DNA of 44,194 bases. Source: a candidate division SR1 bacterium. GTDB lineage: Bacteria; Patescibacteriota; Gracilibacteria; Absconditabacterales; Absconditicoccaceae. Made by a program: the position numbers and the translations under genes. The notes under the pieces were generated by a model. The model was not told the origin of the DNA and made no database searches. It worked only from the letters and a program-made list of their open reading frames with translations. Location: assembly GCA_007115995.1 (NCBI GenBank), contig SKJI01000016.1, positions 1-44,194 on the forward strand. Reading direction: 5' to 3'. Shown piece by piece: positions 21,820 through 32,552 of this stretch; within the stretch, counting starts at the first letter, position 1, and each line of letters starts with the position of its first letter.

Positions 21820-21987
21820 AGGAAGGTCTGAAAAAGGGAGAACATTTAATGCAGTTACATTTATTCCATATGAATACCTTCATCAAGGAACCTCTGTTCT
21901 AGTTACACTAGATACAACTGAGTAAATCCAACAGTTCATACTTATGGAAAAACTATCGTGTAACATCAATTTTCCAGAGGTTCTTTT
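21820..21987 (+). ncRNA. Candidate structured RNA, copy A
   Basis: GAAGGT (21822) pairs with ACCTTC (21876), enclosing a segment beginning CTGAAAAAGGGAGAA. Then AAGGAACCTCTG (21885-21896) pairs with CAGAGGTTC and following bases (from 21975), with one G-U, enclosing GTTACAC/GTGTAAC (21902, 21958) and AACTG/CAGTT. A second copy at 38301 keeps the same two outer stems and the GAAAAA core, but has different inner hairpins. I see no match to tmRNA, RNase P RNA, SRP RNA or riboswitches I know. It could be an independent small RNA or the leader of murF, whose ATG is 57 bases downstream. Confidence 0.5.
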
Positions 21988-22043
21988 AGCTTCATTATAA
22001 ATAAAATTTTTTTATATGCTTTATTTTATAAAGTCAATAATAT

Positions 22044-23903
22044 ATGAAACAAATAGTAGAAAAGTTTTTGCAACGAGCGGCTCGTTTGTATATAAGAAGA
22101 CATAAACCTTATATTATTGCTATTACTTGAAGCGTTTGAAAAACATCATGTAGGATGGTGCTAGCGCAATCGCTGAAGAAATTATTGCCTGATATACGTG
22201 TGAGCACATCTCCAAAAAATTTTAATAGTGAAATTTGATTATGTTTATCAATTTTGGAGATTACAGCATGGTCGACTGCACCGTTGAGTATTCTTACAAG
22301 TTGTGTTATCGCATTACTTCGTGCTTTATTTTGACCAAAAAGATATGATATTCTCGTTGCAGAGTATTGAATTGATAATGTTTGAGATATGGACCTTCTT
22401 GTAGGTATTGCACAACCAGACATGTGAGTGTTTACTGTACTTGATAAGGTCCATGCGTCACAGTTATGAACACCTGATGAGATACTTGATGAAAAAGCAA
22501 AACTTTTCCCTGCTGTGCGTGACGTTTTGTTTGTTTCTTACCAGTCTATATCGTATATTAGAGAACATGTACAGCACATTTCTGCAGATTTATTGACTTA
22601 TGCGTTGTATGATACTGATGCAAAGCTTGCAGATATTTGTCGAGAGAAAAGAACAATAAAGAGTGATGATGAATGAAATCCTTTTCTCTCAGCATATATT
22701 GAACAATGAGAAGATCGTGTATGGAATATCACAACTAATTTGCTCACTGAACCTGATGTTTGATATATCGCATTATCAATAGAAATGGCTATGATTTTGT
22801 CATTAAGATTTGATATACCGATGCTTACTCCTCAATCAGAGCAGCCAGTTGATCTTATTTTTGAACTGCAACCATGAAGAATGAGTTTTTTGTCTTGAAA
22901 ATTTGGTAGTGTACTTGTTGATTCGACATATAATAGCGCACCAAAAAGTGCTCTGTCAGTATTGTGAGCAACGTACTCACTGGTCAAAACTCTCTATACA
23001 GATTTTGATTATCTAGTCTGTTTATGAGATATGAGAGAGTTATGAGAATTTAGTGAACAAGAACATAGAAAAATTGCTTGAATTATTGCTCAAAGTGCTG
23101 ATGCTATCTATCTTGTTTGATCTGAATCAAAAAAATATATACTTGATGAACTCCATAAAATATGATACGATGCTGATGCGATATTTTGGTCTTCATCGAG
23201 TAAAGAAATATGAGAACTTTTACTGCAACATATTCCCAAAAGGGATCAGCGCTCGATGATTGTCTTTAAATGAAGTCAGAACACTATTTTTCTAGAAGAG
23301 GCAATCAAACCTTTATTAAAAAACGAAGAAGATGCCAAAAATTTACCAAGACAATCTAAGCGATGGTTACAAAAAAAACCATTGATGCTTCTTCTATTTC
23401 TTTTTTGTACTGTTTTTTTATGATGATGTAGTCTTATAAGCACGGGTGTATCACAAGAGCAACAAATGAGCGATAGTTCTATAGAATACACTAATCAAAT
23501 ACTAGAGTATCAATGAAATATCTCAGAGGTATGTATTAATAATTCTTGTTTTGCAGTGGAAATTGCTAACACACCACAAGCGAGACAGCAATGATTGATG
23601 CGAAGAGAAGACTTGGCTGACGATCAAGGTATGTTATTTGTGTTTGATGAACCATGATTATATAGATTTTGGATGAAAAATACACTTATCCCTCTTGATA
23701 TGCTTTGGCTTGATGAAGATAAAACTATTCTTTATATAGAGCACAATGCTCAGCCCTGTGAAGAAAATGAAATTCGTTGTCCGTCATATGGGCCTACAAA
23801 CGGAGATCCTTCCCTTTATGTTCTTGAAATACCATGATGAGTAGCTGATCGTTTATCTATTCATACTTGAATGTCTGCAGATTTTGTAAAGAGATTGCAA
23901 TAG
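22044..23903 (+). CDS. murF: MurF-like Mur ligase fused to a TM segment and DUF192 domain (619 aa)
   Basis: Residues 1 to ~435 are a MurF-type ligase that adds D-Ala-D-Ala to UDP-MurNAc-tripeptide: P-loop IAITGSVGKTS near residue 32, [29 protein letters not shown], and [14 protein letters not shown] near 290. The frame then continues without a stop through KRWLQKKP and a hydrophobic segment ending FLGGCS, which resembles a lipoprotein box. A DUF192 domain follows ([49 protein letters not shown]). Basic residues before the helix would place MurF inside and DUF192 outside. DUF192 is normally a separate small exported protein. An A8 run at the junction (23371-23378) could hide an indel, but the frame is consistent across it. 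UAG stop. Confidence 0.85.
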
Positions 23904-23965
23904 ATTGTTGTTTAAGTATATATAGCAATATCAAGGTGGTTTCTGTTTAATTTATTAATAAGCCT

Positions 23966-24532
23966 ATGATAATTACATTATGATGAAAGTGTTGAGCATG
24001 AAAATCAACAGTGAGTCGTATGCTTGCAGATGAGTTATGATACGAAATTATTAGTATCTGAGCAATAAAAAGAAAGTTTGCATTGGATATGTGAATAACA
24101 ATTTTAGAGTTTGATCAAATATGACGGCATGATCCTGCAAAAGCTCATGAATTTGATTTAAAATATGAGGAATATCAGCAATCATTACCGCTTTCAAGTA
24201 AAATGATTTTGGATAGTAAAATGTCATTTTATTGTCAACCAGATGCATTTAAAGTATTTTTAGATGTCTCAGAGAAGGTATGAGCTGAAAGAATATTTGC
24301 CGAAAAAAGAGTGCATGATGCAAATAGTAGTTTTGATGAGGTTCTTGCTACAAATAAAAAAAGACATCAGTGACAACAAAAAACTTATATGCGCTTGTAT
24401 GATATAGATATTTTTGATATGAAGCATTACTCATTAGTTATTGATACATCAGATAAATCTCCGCAAGAAGTTTTTGCATGTATAAGAGAGCATTTTAATA
24501 ATTTTATTGAGCAAAGATGAAACAATCAGTAG
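23966..24532 (+). CDS. Cytidylate-kinase-like P-loop kinase (188 aa)
   Basis: The N-terminus MIITLGGKCGAGKSTVSRML is a Walker A with the following helix of small nucleotide kinases. LADELGYEIISIGAIKR, then RKFALDMGITILEFDQIG, matches the archaeal-type cytidylate kinase layout. VFLDVSEKVGAERIFAEKR, with its Arg residues, corresponds to the LID region, and YSLVIDTSDKSPQEVFACI to the C-terminal strand and helix. I infer a CMP or related (d)NMP kinase; other small-molecule kinases of the AAA_33 group are possible. The stop (UAG at 24530-24532) overlaps the next gene by 16 bases, so the two are translationally linked. Confidence 0.75.
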
Positions 24533-26007
24533 TCTGGTTTATAGCATGTTGCCTTATATTTTGAGCATGAGTCTATGCATTTTTATTTTCATGATCACAA
24601 TCATTATCGTTTCCTTCGTTATTTACATGATCTCAAGGATTTGCGCTAGAAAGAGTGGTGCCTTGAAGTTATGATCAAATCTTATACTTACGTGTAGATA
24701 ACGACTTGAGAGAGGTTGCTTTACAATCAAACCAGTTAGTAGATGCGCAATCATTTGCATCGTTGATTGATACACTCGAAGAGCTAGTAGTTTTTCAAAA
24801 AGTAGATTATGATGCATTACAGTCATATTCGTTAATTTTTATGCAGTGAAATGAAGGATTTTCAATTAATCAAATTGAAGCCTTTGGTTTGTTGGCATGA
24901 GATGAGTGATTTGATAGTCGTAATTTATGAGGGAATAAATGGGTATATGGGGATCTTGCATCATTAGCATGGTATGATGCATATGTTTCTGATATTTTAC
25001 GTGATGATGCATGATGGATGTGATTTAAAAAAGCATTTAAGAAAGCAAATTATAATGCATGATTTTTATCAACATCAGTAAGCCCAGAGTCAAATAATTT
25101 ACTGCTGCATCAATTTGCTGATGCATTGCAATATACTTTTGCTGTTAGTGCACTCTCTCTCAATAGACCATTGTGAAAAGTAGTACTACAGTTTGCTGAG
25201 CAAACAGTTTCATCTTCTGTAAGTCAATTTACTTCTTCACTTGTTAGCAGATTGACTGATACTTCTTTGCTTTATGTAGAAATGCAAAATATACTTTCTA
25301 TTTTATCAATTGATCAACAAGAGCTGTCTCTCTTATTACCTGCTTTGCTATGACAATGGTGACCATCTATTGGTGTGTGATTTGAAAATGCAGATGTAGA
25401 ACGTTTGATAGATGTATTGCGTTGAAATATTTGATTTGTAGTTGTACCATCGCTCAGTAGTCCTGTCCAAGTCTGAGCATATCTTATTTTAGATAATCCT
25501 GAAGTCTATGATACTTTGCTTAAGTTTGCACCAGCGTTGACGAACTTATGATGATCTTTGTTGTTTCAACCGTGAGATCAAGTTGATATTATTTCAGAAA
25601 GTACTCATAATCGTGTACAATATGCAATTGAAATGTGATGATTATTTGATTTTGATCAAGACGATGAAGCTTGGGAGCTGTTGTGACTAACGCAAGAAGA
25701 TAGGGAGTTATTTTGATCACTTCCTACAAGATATCCATTACTTGGTATGGAACAATTGAGTGATTCAGTTGTTGTTAGTCTCTTTACTGAAGACAGTTTA
25801 CCGTTAAATTGAAATTTTACAGATCACTATCCAATTCATAATGATACAAAAGCATTGTTTTGATTTGATGCATGACTTATTAGTCAAACGTTTTGATGAG
25901 ATGTAGCAAATGCGAGTGACGTGCTTTTTGCAGATTGATCATTACAGTGATCATTGCGTGTAGATGCAGGTGCTCAGCAAGTTATTCTTGAATTTGTAGT
26001 TCAATAA
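24517..26007 (+). CDS. Large exported or membrane-anchored hypothetical protein (496 aa)
   Basis: The N-terminal hydrophobic segment (VVWFIACCLIFGAGVYAFLF) is a signal anchor or signal peptide. The rest is soluble, with alternating helices and strands (LLPALLGQWGPSIGVGFENAD, GNIGFVVVPSLSS, YAIEMGGLFDFDQDDEAWELLG). The order loosely recalls the DUF3352 group of exported proteins, but this is only an impression. The gene overlaps the upstream kinase by 16 bases. Glycines are almost all UGA. UAA at 26005-26007. Function unknown; the location suggests an envelope role. Confidence 0.8.
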
Positions 26008-26050
26008 AATATAGTTATTCTTTTACTGTTGAGTATGTTATATCCTAGTT

Positions 26051-28084
26051 ATGAGATCTATTAGAAATTTTTGTATCATTGCACATATTGATCATGGCAA
26101 ATCAACGCTAGCAGATCGTTTTTTGGAGATAACATCAAAGAATAAAGTAAAAGGAACGCAAGTATTAGATACAATGGATTTGGAACAAGAGAGATGAATT
26201 ACTATTAAGTTGACGCCTGCTAGAATGGAATGGAAAGGTATAGAGCTTAACTTAATAGACACACCATGACATGTTGATTTCCAATATGAAGTTTCAAGAT
26301 CGTTAGCTGCAGTCGAATGATGTGTGTTGTTGGTAGATGCAAGTCAGTGAATTCAGGCACAGACATTATCGACCTTATATATGGCTATGGAGCATGAATT
26401 GACGATTATTCCAGTTTTAAATAAAATTGATCTTCCAGCTGCTGATCCGGAAAGAAGAGCCCAAGAAATAGAGAACTTACTAGGAATAGATCGTGATGAA
26501 ATTATTGCTGTCTCTGCAAAAACATGAATGAATGTCGATGCAGTACTTGATGCAATTGTAGAAAGAATTAATACTCCAGATCTCTTTATTGAAAAAAATC
26601 AAGAAAAATTTTGGTCGATATCATCAGAAAGACTTTCATGAATACTTCCTAAGACAAGAGCACTGATTTTTGATAGCGTTTTTGATCCATATAAATGAGT
26701 TGTAACATATGTAAAAGTATTGCAATGATCAGTGAGTATATGAGATACACTTGTTCTTCCGTATTCACAATCTCTTATTAAACCAACTGAAGTATGACAT
26801 TTTTCACCTTGATATACCAAAGATACTACCCTTTCTGCATGACAAATTTGATATATTCTTACTTGACAAAAATCAGTGAGAGATGCGCAAGTATGAGATA
26901 CATTTGTTTCATTACAAGGTCCAGCATCCAAAGTTGATTTTTATACATATCGTGACTATTCTATACCGTGATTTAAAAAAGTAAAACCTTTTGTTTTTTC
27001 GTGAATATACCCAGTAAGTAGTGATGACTATGATAAGTTAAAAATTGCATTTGAAAAACTTGCACTCAATGATAGTGCGATCAGTGTCGAACCAGAAAGC
27101 TCGCTTGCTATGGGTCAGTGATTTAGGTGTTGATTTTTGTGAACGTTACATATGGATATTATCAAAGAGCGTTTAAGTAGAGAGTATGATATGGAAACGC
27201 TTTTTACAATGCCTACAGTAACGTTTTTAGTTGCTATGAAAAATTTTAAGCATCCCCATATTGTATCATGAATGAACGTCAAAGAGCTAATTACATCATG
27301 ACTTTATAAGAATGTATTGGAGCATATAAATCATGATATAGTGAGTGTTGAGGATATATTACAATGAAAGCCGATGGGGAAAAAAACATCTGAAGAAATT
27401 TTGACTGAGTATTACCAAGAACTCCTAAAACCTTGGTTGATAGTTTCTTCTTGATGAACAATGCCAGATCAGTGAATGGTTGATAAAGTATTGGAGCCGA
27501 TGGTTAGTGTTGAAATTGTATGACCTGATGAGTTTAGTGGCAATATTATGTGATTAGCACAAGAGTATAGATGAGTAATGAAGGGTATGGAGTATATTGA
27601 TGACAAAAGGGTAGTACGAAGGTATCAAATGCCGATGAGTGAAATTATTATCGATTTTTATGATACCTTAAAATCAACAACAAAAGGGTATGCAACCATG
27701 AATTATGAGTTTTTGTTATACCAAGAAAGTGAAATGGTTAGGGTTGATATTTTTATTAATAGTGAAAGAGTTGAAGCATTTAGCATGGTGGTTCATAACT
27801 CAAAAGCATACGAAGTAGGAAAGAAAATGGTCAGTAAACTCAAAGATTTGATACCAAAACATCTTTTTGCTATACCATTACAAGCATGAATATGAGTAAA
27901 AATGATTGCAAGAGAAACGATTCCAGCAATGAGAAAAGATGTGATTGCAAAGTGTTATGGATGAGATGTGTCCAGAAAGAAAAAACTGCTCAAGAAACAA
28001 AAAGAATGAAAGAAAAAAATGAAACAAATGTGACGTGTGTCAGTACCTTGAGATGTGTTTATAAAAATGGTATGAAATAATTAA
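26051..28084 (+). CDS. lepA: Elongation factor 4 (LepA) (677 aa)
   Basis: A translational GTPase that back-translocates ribosomes. Motifs: G1 [32 protein letters not shown]3 [22 protein letters not shown]4 NKIDLPAAD, and [15 protein letters not shown]. The LepA-specific C-terminal domain ends with [26 protein letters not shown]. coli LepA has 599 residues. Here extra sequence lies mainly between [14 protein letters not shown] and VSVEIVGPDEFSG (roughly residues 395-495), a loop of several tens of residues. ATG at 26051, preceded by TATATC six bases upstream. UAA stop, then a terminator hairpin. Confidence 0.96.
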
Positions 28085-28101
28085 GGAATAATATTGACAA
28101 T

Positions 28102-28140
28102 GTGTAAAAAATATTTAAAAATATTTTTTATACACTTTTT
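28102..28140 (+). terminator. Terminator after lepA
   Basis: A long A/T-rich hairpin (GTGTAAAAAATATTT with AAATATTTTTTATACAC, small mismatch) followed by five Ts, 18 bases after the lepA stop. Confidence 0.7.
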
Positions 28141-28146
28141 AAAGCA

Positions 28147-28584
28147 ATGAAGCTCTTAACTAGAATTAGGAATTCTCAAATAGATGGTGACTCGTTTACT
28201 GTATATAAAGCATATGAATGATATGCTCAAAAGGTTCTGTATATTTTGAATATGCAGGCAAAAAAAAATTTCTTTGAAAAATATGGTATTGAGCCAGATT
28301 TTGCAATTATATCAGATTGTATTGTAAATCATGATTAACAACAAGTATTTGTTACTGAATTAACCAAATATAAGCTGTATAAGTATTGTGTAAACTCCAA
28401 TGATAGTATTAATCTATTTGACTGAACACGAAGAAAAACATCTAATAAAAAATTTGACACACATTCATGAAAAATGATAAATTGAGAAAGATGTATATTA
28501 CTCATTTCTGAAAGTGATTTATTAAAAAACGTTTCAAAAAATGACCAAACACCATATAAGACAGCTCATCAAACAGACACATAG
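28147..28584 (+). pseudogene. Hypothetical ORF split by an in-frame UAA
   Basis: An open frame from ATG at 28147 encodes 63 residues (MKLLTRIRNSQIDGDSFTVY onward) and stops at UAA 28336-28338. The same frame then stays open for a further 81 codons (QQVFVTELTKYKLYKYCVNS onward) to UAG 28582-28584. UGA codons in both parts read as Gly. This suggests a ~145-residue gene interrupted by one nonsense mutation, or two small genes of which the second lacks an ATG. The family is not recognised. The 3' end overlaps the next gene's start by 44 bases in another frame, which favours decay. Confidence 0.45.
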
Positions 28585-29107
28585 CTTGTATACTCGTCAG
28601 TATAAGCAAGAAGCATCTGCACGTATTGTTTCATTTTTGCGTGATGTTGTTCCATTTCAGTCAGGTATGACAGTATGAGTCTATACTCCAATCTCAAACG
28701 AACCAGATATTACACCATATATTGCAGCGTGTTGGGAACAAGGGATTGAGACAGTATTTCCTTGTCATCATAAAACGGTCTGACTTTTTGTGCGCTCTCC
28801 ATCAATGGTGCCATGGAATAATCATACGCTTGAGACAGACTATCCTCATACACAGCATCACTTGGATTATATGCTTGTGCCGTGTGTTGCATGTACGCAA
28901 AATGGATGGAGAGTATGAAGATGATCGTGATGGTATGATCGTGCGATAGCTCGTCATAAAGAAACCAATCCAGCACTATCTACACTCTGCGTCTGTTATA
29001 GTCGACAGATTCTTGATAATGTTCCTGTCGATTCGCATGATAGACCAGTTGATATAATTCTTACTGAACAATGAATCTTGCAATGTCGTGATTATTTTGT
29101 AGAGTAG
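28541..29107 (+). CDS. 5-formyltetrahydrofolate cyclo-ligase family protein (188 aa)
   Basis: The enzyme converts 5-formyl-THF to methenyl-THF with ATP. Matching features are GVYTPISNEPDITPYIAACW near residue 45, GIETVFPCHH, and the folate/ATP-binding MLVPCVACTQNGWRVGRGRG followed by WYDRAIARHKE near 125. VPVDSHDRPVDIILTEQG is near the end, as in other members (the D-x-P-VD-I-TE block). Three of the glycines in RVGRGRGW are UGA. Length is usual. ATG at 28541 is preceded by an A-rich stretch without Shine-Dalgarno. UAG stop; the methyltransferase gene starts 26 bases later. Confidence 0.88.
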
Positions 29108-29133
29108 AGGTATTTATTAGATTTTAAGAAATT

Positions 29134-29949
29134 ATGTCAACTACACCACAATCTCATCAGTTGTATCATGATATGGAGTTAGCAAGATTATTTGCTACAA
29201 GAGAGGAAAATCAAAAATACCTTGCTGTCGCAGACGGCATCGATCAAGTTGCTGTCTCATTGCTAAAGACTACCGCATGACCGTATAAGATTGCAGAGTT
29301 ATGATGAGGTGCGCATTCAGACATATATGACCGTTTTTTTTGATTGTTACAAGCGTCGTGATCTAGTATAGACTGGGTTGATACTTCTGCATCTATGTTG
29401 AGGTTGGCAGAAGAGTATCTAGTCAAGAAACAGTTACATAAAAGGGCTGCATTACTCAATATGGTCGAAACTGATATGCTCTCGTATCTGCAACAGAGCG
29501 CTCCTGCCTCAGTTGATGGTGCTCTCATGAAATATACGATTAATTGCATTGATGATCTCGATGCGTTGTTTTTCTGATTAGATCGTGTTCTCAAACCATG
29601 ATGATGGTGTTGTGCGACAATATGAGAAGCATCATCAAGCATCAAAAGTTATAGCACCAATGCGAGATTTTTGTATAACGGAGAAGCATTTCCTGATGAT
29701 GAAACAAGAACGTTGCAGGATGGTGATACGTATGGTATCAAGTTTTTTGCAGAGGCGTGAAATCCAGCATGATGATACATGCGTTGATGAGTATTGACCT
29801 TATGGTATCATAGTTGGGAACGCATTCGTGCATGTGCAGAACAATACTCAATGAGCATCTTTTTATGAGACCGAAAAGAATTTTGTAGTCCTGATAATAC
29901 AAATCAACTAGATCAATGTGTGATGGTTATTCAGAAGAGTGAGGGATAA
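29134..29949 (+). CDS. SAM-dependent methyltransferase (271 aa)
   Basis: A class I Rossmann methyltransferase core: motif I region IAELGGGAHSDIYDRFFG near residue 53, motif II acidic end IDWVDTSASMLRLAEEY near 82, SVDGALMKYTINCIDDLDALFF (motif IV) near 130, and LDRVLKPGGWCCATIGEA (post-motif) near 152. Motif I has the spacing E-L-G-G-G rather than E-x-G-x-G. The C-terminal half, including FPDDETRTLQDGDTYGIKFF, is typical of small-molecule methyltransferases, but the substrate is unknown. ATG at 29134, UAA at 29947-29949. It converges on murB with only four bases between the stops. Confidence 0.85.
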
Positions 29950-29953
29950 CCAC

Positions 29954-31006
29954 CTACTCTATCAAATTCACTTCCATGTCAAGCATAATACCAAACATCT
30001 TGTAGACACGATTTTGGATTGTTTGTGCAAGAGCGAGGAGTTCAGTTCATTGTGCTCATCATCTGTGAATTAAGACAAGTGCGTGCTTGTTGTATGTTCC
30101 GACTGCTCATTGGGTGAATCATTTGCATCATGCACGATCAATCAGCTCTCATGCTGAGAATTTTACCATTGAATGAGGTGCAGGATAGGTTTTGAGAGTA
30201 GGATGCTTGGTGAGAATGCTGTGAGCTTCTTTTTCTGGGATGAGCGGGTTTTTGAAGAAACTTCATGCAGTGCCGATACGGTGTCGATCGGGGAGTTTCT
30301 CAGCACGAATTGTAGCAATGGCATCAGCGACATTGCGTGGTGTGGGTGCGTCCGTATCTGATCATTGCTGTTTGAGTGTTTCTTGGATTCCAGCATAGGT
30401 GAGTAGCGGTTTGTATGTTTTGTTGTTGTATATACCTAGGGTAAAGGTCACAGAGAGAATACAGATCTTGTGGCGAAGTGCTTGTTTGAAGAGTGACTGA
30501 CGGTATCAGAACTGGCAAGCGCTCTTATCGATTGTGTGTATTGTTCAGTATTCTAGGTCTATATAGGTCACCGCATCGATGACAGAACAGACTTCTACTC
30601 CATACGCTCAGATATTTTGCATAGGCGCTGCACCCACTGATCATGGTATTGCAATGAGGTTTTCAATCCCATAGTATCACTGGTCTATTGATCGTTCTAC
30701 AAATCAATGCCATTCTTCTCATCATCACACTTCGATGGTGACCGTTCTGTCTGTTTGTTCGATGAGTGTTTTGCCTTTGATTGCTTGTTTGATGACGAGA
30801 CCATCAAAATACTCTGTCGCAAGCAATATGTTTGATCATCATCAGAGCATAAGCTTGTTTGGTGTTGTGTTCCAAACTGGCATCTGCATCAATGCGATGA
30901 GATCGTTGCTGTTCTCTATTTCAACAAAATAACGTGCTATGCACGGAAATTTGAAGGTGTTATAGTGCAGTAAATTGACGTCCTGTTGTAGAGAGATTGG
31001 TTTCAT
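29954..31006 (-). CDS. murB: UDP-N-acetylenolpyruvoylglucosamine reductase MurB (350 aa)
   Basis: The FAD-dependent reductase that makes UDP-MurNAc for peptidoglycan. Features: HYNTFKFPCIARYFVEIE at the N-terminus, the FAD-binding LMLWGGSNILLATEYFDGLVI near residue 48, [43 protein letters not shown], RYRQS-like GYRQSLFK, and in the C-terminal domain IGTAGSFFKNP and SAGELIDRAGCKGFTQGAVG. Most glycines of the GGS and GSVGAAP loops are UGA. Start ATG at 31004-31006; -10 TATACT lies 7 bases upstream. UAG stop at 29954-29956. It is transcribed divergently from nth. Confidence 0.95.
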
Positions 31007-31013
31007 ACACGTC

Positions 31014-31041
31014 AGTATAATGATTTTATCTAGTATTGAAA
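31014..31041 (-). promoter_or_regulatory. murB promoter, leaderless spacing
   Basis: On the minus strand: TTTCAA, a 16-base spacer and TATACT, ending 7 bases before the murB ATG. The 58-base gap between the two start codons is shared with the divergent nth promoter. Confidence 0.6.
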
Positions 31042-31052
31042 TGATAAAATGC

Positions 31053-31058
31053 TATACT
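31053..31058 (+). promoter_or_regulatory. nth -10 box, leaderless spacing
   Basis: TATACT ends six bases before the nth ATG at 31065. The -35 region would overlap the murB promoter. No Shine-Dalgarno is possible in this spacing. Confidence 0.5.
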
Positions 31059-31064
31059 TGTGTC

Positions 31065-31826
31065 ATGACTACAAGAATATCGAAAAAGCAAAAAATAATC
31101 ACTGCACTGCAGGTGATGGATACGATGTTTGCAGAGTATCCGTTGACTGAGTTGGAGTATACAAATCCGTTTCAGTTGCTTGTTGCGGTAGTCTTGAGTG
31201 CGCAAACGACTGACAAACAAGTCAATAAAGTTACTGCATCGTTGTTTGCTCACGTCCAATCTCCTCGTGATATGCTCACGTTGTGAGAATCATGACTCAA
31301 GGAGTATATCAAGACTGTATGATTGCATCAAGCAAAAACAGTCAATCTTGTCAAGACTGCTCAGCTACTCGACCATAAAACTCGTGATTATTGATGATAT
31401 CGTCCTCAGTGAGCAGTATGATCGCTCCGTGATACTCAGCAGCAATATGCAGATGCACAAGCGTTATATGCGGACCGGTGAGTGTATATTCCTGATAGTA
31501 TTGATGAAATGCTCACCTTGCCGTGAGTTGGTATCAAGACTGCCAAGGTGGTATTATATCTGCTCTATGGGCAAAAACTTGTTGCAGTCGATACGCATGT
31601 TCATCGTGTGATGAATAGACTATGAATTGTTCGTACAACTAACCCAAATAAAACCTCAGAACTCCTTGAAAAACTCATACCAGATGAGTATAAAGATGTT
31701 GCGCATCGTGTTCTTATTTATTTTGGGAGATATCATTGCACTGCAAGAAATCCTCACTGTTCGACCTGTCCATTACAAGCTCAATGCCCAGCATACAAAA
31801 AGCTCTCTTTGTGATCAAAAACATAG
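31065..31826 (+). CDS. nth: Endonuclease III (253 aa)
   Basis: A DNA glycosylase/AP lyase of the HhH-GPD family that removes oxidised pyrimidines. NPFQLLVAVVLSAQTTDKQVNK is near residue 30. The helix-hairpin-helix LTLPGVGIKTAKVVLYLL with the catalytic Lys is near 152, and VDTHVHRVMNRLGI with the catalytic Asp near 175. A complete iron-sulfur set C-x6-C-x2-C-x5-C is in YHCTARNPHCSTCPLQAQC. An N-terminal extension and a ~20-residue insert make it longer than the E. coli enzyme (211). UAG stop. Contrast the MutY-like protein near 37.4 kb, which lacks the cluster. Confidence 0.95.
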
Positions 31827-31901
31827 AGACTGTCATCAAAAATATAACGTAGGTAGCATCTGCCGTTACCTATTCATCGTTTATTCATCACGTTTTGTAT
31901 A

Positions 31902-32552
31902 ATGTTTTTTGCAAATATTCGACAGATCAACGAACCGGTATGGTGAGAACGTCTCATGATTGCACTCAATGAGTTTGTTAGTACGCACAACTATCTTGTT
32001 CATATTGTGCCGTATACTGCTGATATTTTTGTGTTTACCTATCCATTGTATTTGGTTGCACTATATGTGTATGGTATTGTGCATCGTTCATTATATCATA
32101 AAGAAGCATGATTAGCTATTTTTCTTGCTGCGTGAGTTGCAGCATTAATTAACTGAGTTATCAAGCATTTTTGAGATAAAATGAGACCAGAGTCAGCGAT
32201 AGAGAATACTGACTTTTTGATACTGGAGCATCTTCCTACAAATCCATTCCCGTCAGATCATGCAGGCGTTTCTGCTGCAATTGCAATGTGCACATTGTTA
32301 CTTGCTCGCAAGCATCGTGATCCATTGTTTGTGTATAGTGCTGTGTATTTTTGGATAGCAAGTATTACTATGGCAGTCTCAAGAGTTGCTGTTGCTGTGC
32401 ACTGGCCAACAGATGTGATTGTATGAGTATGAGTTTGAATAGTTGCATGATGGCTTGTGATATGTCCATCATGTCGACAATGGCATAAGCGTGTTATTAT
32501 TACTCCATTGATTCGTTTGGAGGAGTGGATAACTCGTCGCATGTTCCCATAG
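31902..32552 (+). CDS. PAP2-family membrane phosphatase (216 aa)
   Basis: The three-part PAP2 signature is clear: KHFGDKMRPES near residue 90, NPFPSDHAGVSAA near 114, and SRVAVAVHWPTDVIVG near 160. Six hydrophobic segments flank them. Members of this shape (BcrC/YwoA-like) dephosphorylate undecaprenyl pyrophosphate or phosphatidylglycerophosphate at the membrane; here a role in lipid-carrier recycling alongside MurB and MurF is my inference. ATG at 31902 overlaps a TATAAT-like sequence. The UAG stop at 32550-32552 lies inside the tRNA-Arg gene, overlapping its first ten bases. Confidence 0.88.

Noticed and set aside
21646-22043. A known RNA (tmRNA, RNase P, SRP) in the leuS-murF gap
   Set aside because: The signature segments of those RNAs are absent, so it is left as an unnamed element.
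26599-26931. 110-codon minus-strand frame
   Set aside because: It lies wholly inside lepA and has no domain or independent context.
29244-29645. 133-codon minus-strand frame
   Set aside because: It is a shadow of the methyltransferase, which reads through on the plus strand with UGA as Gly.
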